Of a stretch of 42,638 nucleotides of DNA, positions 7,482 through 15,390 are shown one piece after another; the stretch's first letter is position 1, and each line of letters opens with the position of its first letter. A model generated the notes under the pieces. That model was not told where the DNA came from. It made no database searches and saw only the letters and a list, made by a program, of their open reading frames with translations. The DNA comes from Lentihominibacter faecis (lineage in GTDB: Bacteria; Bacillota; Clostridia; Peptostreptococcales; Anaerovoracaceae), in NCBI RefSeq assembly GCF_014306095.1, contig NZ_JACRWC010000057.1, forward strand, positions 1 to 42,638, written 5' to 3'. The position numbers were made by a program, and so were the translations under genes.

Positions 7482-8165
7482 TCATACTGTGAGTTCTTCG
7501 ATAATCCTCTGCACATCTTCCAAAGATTCCAGTGCCAGATCCGCCTCCTTCTGCAGATCCTGCCAGTCATCACGGCTGGAAGCGTCGTACACACCTACGG
7601 TGAAATACCCCGCTTTATTGGCCGTCCTGACAGCATACAATCCATCCTCCACGACACAGGTATCTTCCGGTGCAGTCCCCATGAGTGCAGCCGCCTGGTG
7701 AAATATCACCGGCTCATTTTTACTGACGCCCACTTCACCGCAGGTGAAGATCTCCTGAAAATACTTTGCCATATCAAGGTGCTCCAGCGCACTGCGGATC
7801 TGCCGCTTATCACTGGACGTGGCGATGGTCATGGCAACGCCCTTTGCAGAAAGGGCTTCCAGCAACTCCCGCACACCTGCCTTGGCCTGTGCCTCGTCGT
7901 GGTAAAACGCATCCACGATATCCAGGATCCCCTGATGGATCTCGCCGGTAGTCTCCGGCAGCTCATAGGTTTCTTTTAAATAGGTCGCGCCGTCTGCCAG
8001 GCTCATGGAAAACAGGATCCGGGAAAGCCCCGGTTCTGCCTGCCTGCCCCGGCTTTGCAAATAGCGTTCTCCCGCATTGTCCCAGATTTTCATGGAGTCC
8101 AGCAACGTTCCGTCCACATCGAAGATCGCTCCCCGGATACATCGTTTTTTTGTCTTGTCGTTCAT
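7482..8165 (-). CDS. HAD-superfamily phosphatase in the thiamine operon
   Basis: 227 aa with all four HAD motifs: DVDGTLLDS (nucleophile Asp, residues 16-24), ATSSDKRQ (motif II), a Lys in GVSKNEP (motif III) and VVEDG (motif IV). An alpha-helical cap follows motif I, as in the beta-phosphoglucomutase-like subfamily. Start has AAGGAG 5 nt upstream. It sits between thiE and thiD with gaps of 18 and 24 bp, so it is co-transcribed. In this context it may dephosphorylate a thiamine intermediate, such as thiamine monophosphate to thiamine, or clear a damaged or surplus phosphorylated pyrimidine; this is inference from position only. HAD enzymes of this group act on many sugar phosphates. Confidence 0.85.
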   Translation of the reverse strand: MNDKTKKRCIRGAIFDVDGTLLDSMKIWDNAGERYLQSRGRQAEPGLSRILFSMSLADGATYLKETYELPETTGEIHQGILDIVDAFYHDEAQAKAGVRELLEALSAKGVAMTIATSSDKRQIRSALEHLDMAKYFQEIFTCGEVGVSKNEPVIFHQAAALMGTAPEDTCVVEDGLYAVRTANKAGYFTVGVYDASSRDDWQDLQKEADLALESLEDVQRIIEELTV

Positions 8166-8183
8166 TCTCGCTCCTTATATCCT

Positions 8184-8849
8184 TTATTCCTGCAAAGCCT
8201 CCGCGGGTGCTGTCACCATTTCTGCCGTCAGGTCGTGAAGTTCTTTCGATGCTGCCTTCACGTCTTTTTGTGCAAAGATCGCGCTGATGACCGCGATGCC
8301 GCAGATCCCGCTTCCTGTCAGCTGAGAGACATTTTCTTTGCTGATGCCGCCGATAGCGATAACTGGTATGCTGACCGCCTGACAGATATCCCGAAGCGTC
8401 TGGGGACCGACCTCTACTGCGTCATCCTTGGAGCCAGTCGCAAATACCGCTCCCACACCCAGATAGTCCGCTCCGTGAGCCTCAGCCAGCTTCGCCTGCT
8501 CCACAGTCTGCGCTGACACGCCGATGATCTTGTCCGGACCTAATTTCTCCCGAACGTCTCCGGCCTCCATATCGCTCTGTCCCACGTGGACGCCGTCGGC
8601 ATCCATGGCTAATGCAATGTCCACGCTGTCGTTGATGACGAACGGGATCTTCCGGGCATTGCAGAGTTTCTTGATCTCCTTGGCTTCCTCCAGGAACAAG
8701 TCTTTTGCCAGTTCTTTTTCCCTGAGCTGCACGAAAGTCACTCCACCGTCGATAGCCTGTTCCACTACCTGATATAATGTCTCACCGTCTGCCAGCCACC
8801 GCCGGTCAGTCACGGCGTATAATAATAGATCTTTTTTAGCGCACTTCAT
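8184..8849 (-). CDS. thiE: Thiamine-phosphate synthase
   Basis: 221 aa TIM-barrel enzyme that joins HMP-PP and thiazole phosphate to thiamine phosphate in the cytoplasm. Family motifs are present: YAVTDRRWL at the N-terminus, FVQLREKEL near residue 40, GVHVGQSDM near 90, GVGAVFATGSK near 132 and AIGGI near 168. The start is supported by GAGGAG upstream and overlaps the end of thiM by 14 bp, which suggests translational coupling. Confidence 0.95.
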   Translation of the reverse strand: MKCAKKDLLLYAVTDRRWLADGETLYQVVEQAIDGGVTFVQLREKELAKDLFLEEAKEIKKLCNARKIPFVINDSVDIALAMDADGVHVGQSDMEAGDVREKLGPDKIIGVSAQTVEQAKLAEAHGADYLGVGAVFATGSKDDAVEVGPQTLRDICQAVSIPVIAIGGISKENVSQLTGSGICGIAVISAIFAQKDVKAASKELHDLTAEMVTAPAEALQE

Positions 8850-9657
8850 ATTTTGCTCCTCTTTTCAGGGTTTCACCATCCATGTTAAAGATCGCATCAA
8901 TGATCCGGTTACGATACGTTGAATTCCCATCTCCTTCTGCCATGTGGCTCCAGCCGATCTCTCCGGCAAGTCCCATAGCGCACACCGCTGCAGCTGCCGC
9001 AGCCAGCTTGTTTTCCGGGTTTGCTGCAAGGAACGCCGTCATCATGCCTGAAAGCTGGCATCCTGTTCCGGTGATACGCCCCATTTCAGCTCTGCCGTTT
9101 CGGATAACGTAACAGTTTTCCGCGTCTGCAACAAGATCGATAGCTCCGGTGATGGCGATGATGCTGTCGGTTTTCGCTGCAAAGTTTTTTGCAAAGGCTA
9201 CGGCGTTGTCCAGGGTGCTTTCCGTCACGGCGTCAGCTACATCGGCGTCCACGCCCCTGGTGGTGCCGCTTCCCAAAGCCAGCGTCTTGATCTCGGAAAT
9301 ATTCCCGCGGATCACGTCCGGTTTCAATTCGTCTAAAATCTTCACGGCCGTTTCCGTCCGCAGCTTGCTTGCCCCTGCGCCTACTGGATCCAGCAGCAGT
9401 ACGTGCCCCAGTGCTTTGGATTTTTTACCAGCCAGGAACATGCTCTCGATGGATCTCTTGTTCAGTGTTCCGATATTGATATTAAGTCCTACGCAGATGG
9501 ATGTGATATCCTCCACGTCGTCCGGTTCATCTGACATGATGGGACTTCCTCCGCATGCCAGCAGGACGTTAGCGACGTCGTTTACAGTAACGTAATTTGT
9601 AATGTTGTGGACCAGCGGTGCCTTTTCCCGCACGTTGTCCATGCATGTCTTGATCAT
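8836..9657 (-). CDS. thiM: Hydroxyethylthiazole kinase
   Basis: 273 aa. ThiM phosphorylates salvaged 4-methyl-5-hydroxyethylthiazole for ThiE. Motifs include PLVHNITNYVTVNDVAN near residue 14, LLDPVGAGAS near 88 and ITGTGCQLSG near 190, the ribokinase-like active-site Cys motif. The ATG follows GGGAGG by about 7 nt. It opens the thiM-thiE-HAD-thiD group. No thiazole-synthesis genes (thiG, thiS, thiH) are in the window, so the thiazole half probably comes from salvage or from genes elsewhere. A hairpin 32 bp upstream separates it from the VWA gene; no separate promoter is obvious in that gap. Confidence 0.95.
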   Translation of the reverse strand: MIKTCMDNVREKAPLVHNITNYVTVNDVANVLLACGGSPIMSDEPDDVEDITSICVGLNINIGTLNKRSIESMFLAGKKSKALGHVLLLDPVGAGASKLRTETAVKILDELKPDVIRGNISEIKTLALGSGTTRGVDADVADAVTESTLDNAVAFAKNFAAKTDSIIAITGAIDLVADAENCYVIRNGRAEMGRITGTGCQLSGMMTAFLAANPENKLAAAAAAVCAMGLAGEIGWSHMAEGDGNSTYRNRIIDAIFNMDGETLKRGAKYEVR

Positions 9658-9674
9658 TTTTATACCTCCCGCAG

Positions 9675-9706
9675 ATAAATAAAATAATGCTCCGGCCGTC
9701 CGGAGC
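9675..9706 (-). terminator. Hairpin between the VWA gene and thiM
   Basis: GCTCCGG/CCGGAGC (9689-9706, 7-bp stem, 4-nt loop) is followed on the minus strand by ATTATTTTATTTATC. It fits an intrinsic terminator for the thiC-to-VWA transcript. Since thiM starts only 32 bp further on with no clear promoter, partial read-through into thiMED is likely. Confidence 0.6.
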
Positions 9707-9721
9707 GGGGAAATCGTCTCA

Positions 9722-10912
9722 TTAGTTCCCTCGCATCAGCTTGTACATCCCGTCTTTAAGTCCGTCGATGGAAAGCCGGAACATGGGAAAAACTTTTTCG
9801 ATCTCAACGAAAGATTCCGGCATCCATGCCAGCTCCTGCTCCCGCTCCTGGGGATGGAGCCAGATGGAATGAGGATATTTCTCCCGAAATCTTCGGAACC
9901 AGGTGATGCCATCGTCGGAAGCTGTCGACCAGCTGCTGCCGGAACCATCCATCAGTTCATGGATCGCCATATCCGCATCTCCCACGAAGATGACCTTGTA
10001 CTCGCTGGAAATATTCCGCAGGATCCAGTCGGTTTTAATGCTTTTCGCCGGATCCACTTCCGGGTCTTCATAGACCCGCTGCTCCAAGCAGTTATGAAAA
10101 TAATAGATCTTCAGATCAGAAAAAGTATTTGCCTTATGCAGCGACTGAAACAGCAGACTGCAAAGCTGCTCGTAAGGCCGCATAGATCCGCCTGAATCGA
10201 TGAGGATCATGACCTTCAGCCGGTTCTTTCGCGGCGGCTGCATCCGGATGTCCAGGATCCCGCCCCGTCTGCAGGTATGATCTATCGTACCGCGAATATC
10301 CAGCTCTTCCTCGCTGGTTTCCAGCTTGCGTGACAGTTCCCGCAGCAGTCGGAACGCCATCTGAAACTGTCTTGATTCGATGGTGCAGTCGGTCCGCCAG
10401 TCGCGAAACTGTCTGTCTCCGCGCGCATGAACGATACTCTTCCCACCTGCTCCCTGCATCATGGCACCATTACCTGTTCCCGGGCCTGCTCCTGTCCCGC
10501 CAGGCACATTGCCGAATGCCGTTGCAGCATTTACCGCCACCGGTGCAGATAAAAGTTCTCTGGTCTCTGCCAGACGTTCTTCTATCTGCAGCATCGCTTC
10601 ACCAAGGGGCATGTCATTCTTCTGAAAATACCCGGCAAATACCTTTGCAGCAACATCAGGCTGCGCCGTAAGCTCTCTGATCTCCTGCGAGATCTTTACA
10701 GGATCTACAGCCTCGAAATATCGGTGAAACATCTCGTCGAACTTGTCCAGATCGCTCTCCGTCTTGACAAGCAGCGTCCTGCAAAGGATATAAAACCCAT
10801 GGAAGCTCTGACCGTGAAGCCCCTGGTGCAGTCCCTCGATAAGAGACATCCAGTCGTGAAGCGTCACTTTGAGTCCGCCGCTTCGCAGGAACAGCAAAAA
10901 TCCCAGGAACAT
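9722..10912 (-). CDS. VWA-domain protein, CoxE-like, MoxR partner
   Basis: 396 aa. The N-terminal half is helical with no catalytic motif; a low-complexity Gly-rich linker (GNVPGGTGAGPGTGNG) sits near residue 150. The C-terminal half is a von Willebrand factor A fold with the metal-binding DSGGSM motif (DxGxS) near residue 240 and a later VGDADMAIHEL. CoxE-like VWA proteins pair with MoxR ATPases and help to mature or remodel target proteins. Its ATG shares one base with the TAA stop of the MoxR gene (TAATG), so the two are translationally coupled. The client is not evident from the context. Confidence 0.85.
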   Translation of the reverse strand: MFLGFLLFLRSGGLKVTLHDWMSLIEGLHQGLHGQSFHGFYILCRTLLVKTESDLDKFDEMFHRYFEAVDPVKISQEIRELTAQPDVAAKVFAGYFQKNDMPLGEAMLQIEERLAETRELLSAPVAVNAATAFGNVPGGTGAGPGTGNGAMMQGAGGKSIVHARGDRQFRDWRTDCTIESRQFQMAFRLLRELSRKLETSEEELDIRGTIDHTCRRGGILDIRMQPPRKNRLKVMILIDSGGSMRPYEQLCSLLFQSLHKANTFSDLKIYYFHNCLEQRVYEDPEVDPAKSIKTDWILRNISSEYKVIFVGDADMAIHELMDGSGSSWSTASDDGITWFRRFREKYPHSIWLHPQEREQELAWMPESFVEIEKVFPMFRLSIDGLKDGMYKLMRGN

Positions 10913-11754
10913 TACCGCAGTCCTCCGCGAAGGCCGCCGGTGCTCTGTTTTACCGTTTCCAGGTCCTCATCCTTTTTGATAAGGAAGCTTAAAAGCGGCA
11001 GGTCGGATCTCAGTTTATCCGTCGGTATTCCTGAAAGTTTCAGTGCGCCGATCCAGTCCAGCACCTCGCTGGTGCTCGGTTTTTTCTTCAGCTCGAAGTA
11101 CTCCCGCACGTAGAAAAAGGCGTCCAGCACCTGATCCATCAGTTCCGTCTCAATGTCCGGATAATGCGCCAGTATGATGTCCCGCATCAGCTTTTCGTCT
11201 GGGAACTCGATGAAATGGAACGCGCACCGGCGCAGGAAAGCATCCGGCAGTTCTTTCTCCGCATTGGATGTGATGATAACGATGGGGGAATGCTTCGCCT
11301 TTATGGTCTCGTCGGTTTCCGGGATATAAAATTCCATACGGTCCAGCTCCCATAAAAGGTCGTTGGGGAATTCCAGATCCGCTTTATCGATCTCATCGAT
11401 GAGCAGGACGCACTGCTCATCAGCGCAAAACGCCTCGCCGATCTTGCCCATTTTGATATATCTGCTGACGTCATCCACACCTTCATTGCCCAGCTCACTG
11501 TCATAGAGCCGCCGGACCACATCGTACTGATACAGCCCGTCCTGCGCTTTCGTGGTGGATTTGATGCTCCAGACGATCAGCTTCCTTCCGAGGGCCTTGG
11601 CAATGGATTCTGCCAGTGCCGTCTTGCCTGTGCCCGGTTCGCCTTTGACCAGCAGAGGCTTGTTCATTCTGATGGCAATATTTGCCGTCAACATCAGATC
11701 ATCGCTGATAATGTAATCGTCCGTTCCCCGGAATTGATAATTTGATTCGTTCAT
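10912..11754 (-). CDS. MoxR-family AAA+ ATPase
   Basis: 280 aa AAA+ protein with Walker A GEPGTGKT at about residue 38, Walker B VLLIDEIDKAD near 115 and a sensor-1 region VIITSNAEKELPDAFLRRC near 155 that includes the arginine finger. MoxR ATPases act as chaperones with VWA proteins, and the next gene supplies exactly that partner. It follows the DUF445 gene by 43 bp on the same strand. Confidence 0.9.
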   Translation of the reverse strand: MNESNYQFRGTDDYIISDDLMLTANIAIRMNKPLLVKGEPGTGKTALAESIAKALGRKLIVWSIKSTTKAQDGLYQYDVVRRLYDSELGNEGVDDVSRYIKMGKIGEAFCADEQCVLLIDEIDKADLEFPNDLLWELDRMEFYIPETDETIKAKHSPIVIITSNAEKELPDAFLRRCAFHFIEFPDEKLMRDIILAHYPDIETELMDQVLDAFFYVREYFELKKKPSTSEVLDWIGALKLSGIPTDKLRSDLPLLSFLIKKDEDLETVKQSTGGLRGGLR

Positions 11755-11797
11755 ATCCTTTATTCCTTATTTTTTTACCATGTTTCAAGAGTCGCAC

Positions 11798-12706
11798 TTA
11801 AATAAAAATATTCAGGATGCCGATCACAAATCCGATCAGCGCGCCAAGATTGACGATAGTATTGAGCTCTTTTTTCATGACCGAAAGCACCATGTTCTCC
11901 AGTTCCATGACATCCATGGCGTTGATCTTGTCCTCAATGAGCGACGCCAGATCGATCTTCTGCATGAATCCGTCCATATGATCTTCCACTGCATGGGCAT
12001 AAAAAGACTTCACGGTACTCCGCACCATATCCTTGCTGATGGAAAAGTCATACAGCATCTGAACTCCGGATTTTTCTCCCATCTCATCGACTTTCTGTTC
12101 CAGCGCCGGGCGGATGTATTCCAGTCCGTGGTCTTTCACATACTTCTGCATTTTCTCTCCTGCAGGCTCGATGATCGACGCCAGACGTTCCGGCGGGAGC
12201 ATCATGGCGATCATGCCGCCCATCATGCCGTCTCCGCCCATTTCCGCCAGTTTTTCCTGAGCGTACCGGAGCATGGATTCCGAGATTTTTTCCTGCAAAG
12301 GCATCTGCAGTACGGTTTCGTAGATTTCCTGGCTCAGCTTATCGCACACTTTTTCTTTTGTCGTCTCGTACTCCTTGTCATCCCAGCGGGTCAGACGGCA
12401 GACTGCTGTCTGCAGTCTGCTTTGCAGGATGGACTCTGCCTTATCTGCCACAGCCTCCTGCATAGAGTCCGACAGCAGGCTCTTTCTGATATCCTCGCCT
12501 GTGACCAGGGTGTCTGCGACCGTCCGCCCGATCACCCGTGCCAGCCGCGGCTTTCCTTTCGGGATGACTCCCGGTGTGAAAGGCAGTGTTTTGCTGCCGA
12601 TCTTGATTTCTCTTCTCGGACGGAACAGCATTTTAACTGCCAGATAATTGGTGAAATAGCCGATAACTGCCCCGATCAGAGGGCCGGCTATGATCGTCAA
12701 GTCCAT
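11798..12706 (-). CDS. DUF445 membrane protein (YheB-like)
   Basis: 302 aa. Hydrophobic segments lie at each end: GPLIGAVIGYFTNYLAVKML (residues 8-27) and LGALIGFVIGILNIFI (last 16 residues), with a long amphipathic, charged middle. The N-terminal motif FRPRREIKIG...LPFTPGVIPKGKPRLA is diagnostic of DUF445. AAGGAG lies 8 nt before the ATG. The biochemical role of the family is unknown; Bacillus relatives are linked to envelope or spore functions. It lies 16 bp after the DUF169 gene. Confidence 0.85.
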   Translation of the reverse strand: MDLTIIAGPLIGAVIGYFTNYLAVKMLFRPRREIKIGSKTLPFTPGVIPKGKPRLARVIGRTVADTLVTGEDIRKSLLSDSMQEAVADKAESILQSRLQTAVCRLTRWDDKEYETTKEKVCDKLSQEIYETVLQMPLQEKISESMLRYAQEKLAEMGGDGMMGGMIAMMLPPERLASIIEPAGEKMQKYVKDHGLEYIRPALEQKVDEMGEKSGVQMLYDFSISKDMVRSTVKSFYAHAVEDHMDGFMQKIDLASLIEDKINAMDVMELENMVLSVMKKELNTIVNLGALIGFVIGILNIFI

Positions 12707-12722
12707 GATGTCAGCTCCTTTG

Positions 12723-13487
12723 CTATGCTAATGATGTATATTTCTTTTCAGGAACAGCGTCGTCCTTATGGATCCGCAGGCGGATCTTTTTGAAGACTGG
12801 CGAGTGGAAGTAACACTCCTGCGTGATATCTAAAATCTGGTTAAACTCCCATCCGGCGATAGAAAGCGCTACCAGATTTTCATCGATAAGATGACGCTGC
12901 GCCAGGTCAGTTCCTGTTATGACCGCACGCGGCTGATCCTTCTTCATCTCTGCAAACGGGATCCGCAGCATGGACGCACATCCTGAGACTGTCGTGGCGA
13001 TAGCGGTATCGTAAGCCGACTTGTTATAGCCATGAAGCACCAGCATACCGGACAGCTGATCCGGATCCACGAATGCAACAACCAGATCAGGCTTCATACC
13101 TTCCTTGTATGGCTCGAATCTGATGGCATCGAAACCATCCATCACGTCTTTAGGAAGCTGCTGGAACATAGCATCTGCCGTTTGTGGATCGCACTTGAAT
13201 TTTTCGCCGGGCGGCGTCCACTGCTGGTCGGAACCATAGGACAGAAATACGCCGAATCCACCGGGGATCTTCGGTTTTTCGTCGTTGAGACCGCTGTTGT
13301 GATCGAACCCCCCACAGCTGCAGGAACCTTCCTTTAATACAAGAGTCTCCCCGTTCAGCACTCTTTCAAACCGTTTATAGACACATCCAAAGATATCGTT
13401 CACCTTCTCGTCTTTCGCGTGCACTCTTGTGACTGCCATCAGCCGGTTTTCCAGTTTTAATTCCTTTACCAGTTCCGAATAGCTCAT
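12723..13487 (-). CDS. DUF169 family protein
   Basis: 254 aa soluble protein that fits the DUF169 family: an N-terminal segment (YSELVKELKLENRLMAV), a Cys-containing stretch (GSCSCGGFDHNSG) near residue 57, and a central GMLVLHGYNKSAYDTAIAT/SGCASM region with conserved Cys. DUF169 proteins are common in anaerobes and methanogens and have no defined reaction; the Cys clusters suggest metal or cofactor binding. It follows thiC by 40 bp on the same strand, so it is probably co-transcribed with HMP synthesis. A direct role in thiamine metabolism is unproven. Confidence 0.8.
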   Translation of the reverse strand: MSYSELVKELKLENRLMAVTRVHAKDEKVNDIFGCVYKRFERVLNGETLVLKEGSCSCGGFDHNSGLNDEKPKIPGGFGVFLSYGSDQQWTPPGEKFKCDPQTADAMFQQLPKDVMDGFDAIRFEPYKEGMKPDLVVAFVDPDQLSGMLVLHGYNKSAYDTAIATTVSGCASMLRIPFAEMKKDQPRAVITGTDLAQRHLIDENLVALSIAGWEFNQILDITQECYFHSPVFKKIRLRIHKDDAVPEKKYTSLA

Positions 13488-13527
13488 GTTACTACCAACC
13501 TTTCCTCATTAAAAAGAGATATTTCTT

Positions 13528-14838
13528 TTATAAAATATCGATATATTCTCCTGCCAGGGCTTTGTTCATGCTGCGCACTGCACAGAACTTGCCACACATG
13601 CTGCAGGTATCTCCGTGATCTTCCTCGGGTGCTCTGCTGTCGCGGATAGCTCTCGCCGTTTCCGGATCCAGTGCACATTCATACTGAGCTTCCCAGTCCA
13701 GTTTCTGCCGTGCGTCCGCCATACGATCATCAATGTCGCGTGCTCCCGGAACGCCCTTGGCAATATCCGCTGCGTGAGCCGCGATCTTGGATGCGATGAT
13801 ACCCTGTTTCGTATCCTCAACGTCAGGCAGTGCAAGGTGCTCCGCCGGCGTGACATAGCACAGGAACGATGCTCCGCTCATTGCTGCTACCGCTCCGCCG
13901 ATGGCAGATGTGATGTGGTCATATCCCGGTGCGATATCTGTTACGATCGGTCCCAGCACGTAGAACGGTGCTCCCATGCAGATGCTCTGCTGCACTTTCA
14001 TATTAGCTGCCACCTGGTCGAGAGGCACGTGTCCAGGGCCTTCTACCATGACCTGAACGTTGTGATCCCATGCTCGTTTCGTCAGCTCACCCAGGCGGAC
14101 CAGTTCTTCGATCTGACAAACATCGGTAGCATCAGCCAGACATCCCGGACGACATGCGTCTCCCAGGGAAATGGTCACATCGTATTCCTCACAGATATCA
14201 AGGATCTCGTCATAATGTTCATAGAACGGATTTTCCTCGCCAGTCATGCTCATCCAGGCAAATACCAGGCTTCCGCCGCGGCTGACGATATTCATCTTTC
14301 TCTTGTGTTTCTTGATCTGTTCGATGGTTTTCTGTGTGATCCCGCAGTGAAGCGTAACAAAGTCCACGCCATCTTCTGCGTGCATTCGTATCACATCTAT
14401 AAAATCCTGTGCAGACAGAGTTGCCAGATCTCTCTGGTAATGGATCACACTATCATAGACCGGAACAGTCCCGATCATAACAGGACATTCGCTGGTCAGC
14501 TTGCGACGAAACGGCTGGGTATCTCCATGGCTGGAAAGATCCATGATGGCCTCCGCGCCCAGATTTACCGCGCTCATCACTTTTTTCATTTCTACATCGT
14601 AATCCTTGCAGTCACGGGAAACACCCAGATTGACGTTGATCTTGGTGCGAAGCATGCTGCCTACGCCCTCTGCGCTCAGGCAGGTGTGATTTTTGTTGGC
14701 ACAGATCGCAACTTTGCCCTCTGCCACCAGCTTCATCAGCTTGTCTTCATCCATGTGTTCTTTCTCCGCCACCGTCTTGATTTCCGGTGTCAGGATCCCT
14801 TTTCGTGCTGCATCCATCTGCGTCGTATAGTTTCTCAT
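13528..14838 (-). CDS. thiC: Phosphomethylpyrimidine synthase (radical SAM)
   Basis: 436 aa from the ATG at 14836-14838, which has GGAGG 8 nt upstream; an upstream in-frame ATG at 14853 lacks a ribosome site. ThiC rearranges aminoimidazole ribotide to HMP-phosphate using SAM and a [4Fe-4S] cluster. The C-terminal cluster motif CSMCGKFC (CxxCx4C pattern) is intact near residue 410, and family motifs such as [35 protein letters not shown] and [12 protein letters not shown] are visible in order. It is the first gene of the thiamine region and is preceded by a long structured leader, not a recognisable TPP riboswitch. Confidence 0.95.
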   Translation of the reverse strand: MRNYTTQMDAARKGILTPEIKTVAEKEHMDEDKLMKLVAEGKVAICANKNHTCLSAEGVGSMLRTKINVNLGVSRDCKDYDVEMKKVMSAVNLGAEAIMDLSSHGDTQPFRRKLTSECPVMIGTVPVYDSVIHYQRDLATLSAQDFIDVIRMHAEDGVDFVTLHCGITQKTIEQIKKHKRKMNIVSRGGSLVFAWMSMTGEENPFYEHYDEILDICEEYDVTISLGDACRPGCLADATDVCQIEELVRLGELTKRAWDHNVQVMVEGPGHVPLDQVAANMKVQQSICMGAPFYVLGPIVTDIAPGYDHITSAIGGAVAAMSGASFLCYVTPAEHLALPDVEDTKQGIIASKIAAHAADIAKGVPGARDIDDRMADARQKLDWEAQYECALDPETARAIRDSRAPEEDHGDTCSMCGKFCAVRSMNKALAGEYIDIL

Positions 14839-15105
14839 TTGTTTTGCCTCCATTCTTTATTCACATGATCAAAACTATAGGAATCAGACGTTAGCAAAAC
14901 AGACAGCAGTGGGAGCTGCTGTCATTTCCGGAAAGCCGCAGGCTTCCCGTTTTTCTTGCCGACGCCTTCTCCGGGATAACCCGAAGATCTCCGGAACTCA
15001 AGCAGGATCCTTTGCATAAAACTGCAAAGAGTTCTGCCGATCCGGCTTTTGTATAGCGGCACAAGGTGGTGTCCCCAATTTACCGCTTTTAAAACTACAG
15101 ATTTT
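14839..15105 (-). promoter_or_regulatory. Structured 5' leader of thiC, class unknown
   Basis: From the predicted start near 15100 the transcript runs about 260 nt before thiC. On the minus strand it can form several hairpins in series: AGCGG...CCGCT enclosing GGGGACACCACC; GCCG-GAT-CGGC; CTTTGCA-GTTTTA-TGCAAAG; TCCGG...CCGGA; a GGGAAGCC/GGCTTTCC pair; and last GACAGCAG-CTCCCA-CTGCTGTC followed by TGTTTTG, which could be an attenuator. TPP aptamer landmarks (CTGAGA, ACCTGA) are not found. It may be another thiamine-precursor-sensing RNA or a new element. Confidence 0.5.
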
Positions 15106-15134
15106 ATTTTACACGAAAGGACTGCGGATTGCAA
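15106..15134 (-). promoter_or_regulatory. Putative thiC promoter
   Basis: TTGCAA (15129-15134), 17-bp spacer, TAAAAT (15106-15111) on the minus strand. The -35 hexamer is palindromic and is shared with the divergent promoter. Confidence 0.55.
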
Positions 15135-15156
15135 TATGGTCAGATAGTGCTACATT
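15129..15156 (+). promoter_or_regulatory. Putative promoter of the XRE regulator
   Basis: TTGCAA (15129-15134), 16-bp spacer, TACATT (15151-15156), followed by AAGGAGG 9 nt before the ATG at 15184. Confidence 0.45.
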
Positions 15157-15183
15157 CGTAATGACAAGGAGGCAAACTAACCA

Positions 15184-15390
15184 ATGAAAAATCTAAAATT
15201 AAAAGCCGCCCGTGCTGCCAAAGATCTCTCTCAGCAGGCTCTGGCCGATCTGGTGGGCGTTTCCCGCCAGACCATCAATGCCATCGAAAAGGGCGACTAT
15301 AATCCGACTATTAAGTTATGTATCGCGATCTGCAAGGTGCTGGATAAGACTCTGGATGAGCTGTTTTGGGAGGAGCAGGCACTCCTATAA
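15184..15390 (+). CDS. XRE-family HTH regulator, small
   Basis: 68 aa made almost wholly of one Cro/CI-type helix-turn-helix. The recognition region is QQALADLVGVSRQTINAIEK followed by GDYNPTIKLCIAICKVLDKTLDELF. The start has AAGGAGG at the right distance. It is the only plus-strand regulator in the central region. It diverges from thiC, with a shared -35 element, so it could control thiC or itself. Its last 6 bp overlap the 3' end of the convergent serine dehydratase gene. The target is unknown. Confidence 0.9.
   Translation: MKNLKLKAARAAKDLSQQALADLVGVSRQTINAIEKGDYNPTIKLCIAICKVLDKTLDELFWEEQALL

Noticed and set aside
11780..12793. 337-aa plus-strand frame
   Set aside because: It is antisense to the DUF445 gene, whose motifs and ribosome site are convincing.
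13615..14868. 417-aa plus-strand frame
   Set aside because: It is the mirror of thiC, with no start signal and a His/Cys-rich composition typical of antisense frames.
14839..15105. TPP riboswitch upstream of thiC
   Set aside because: Expected by gene identity, but CTGAGA and the ACCTGA block are not present on the minus strand.
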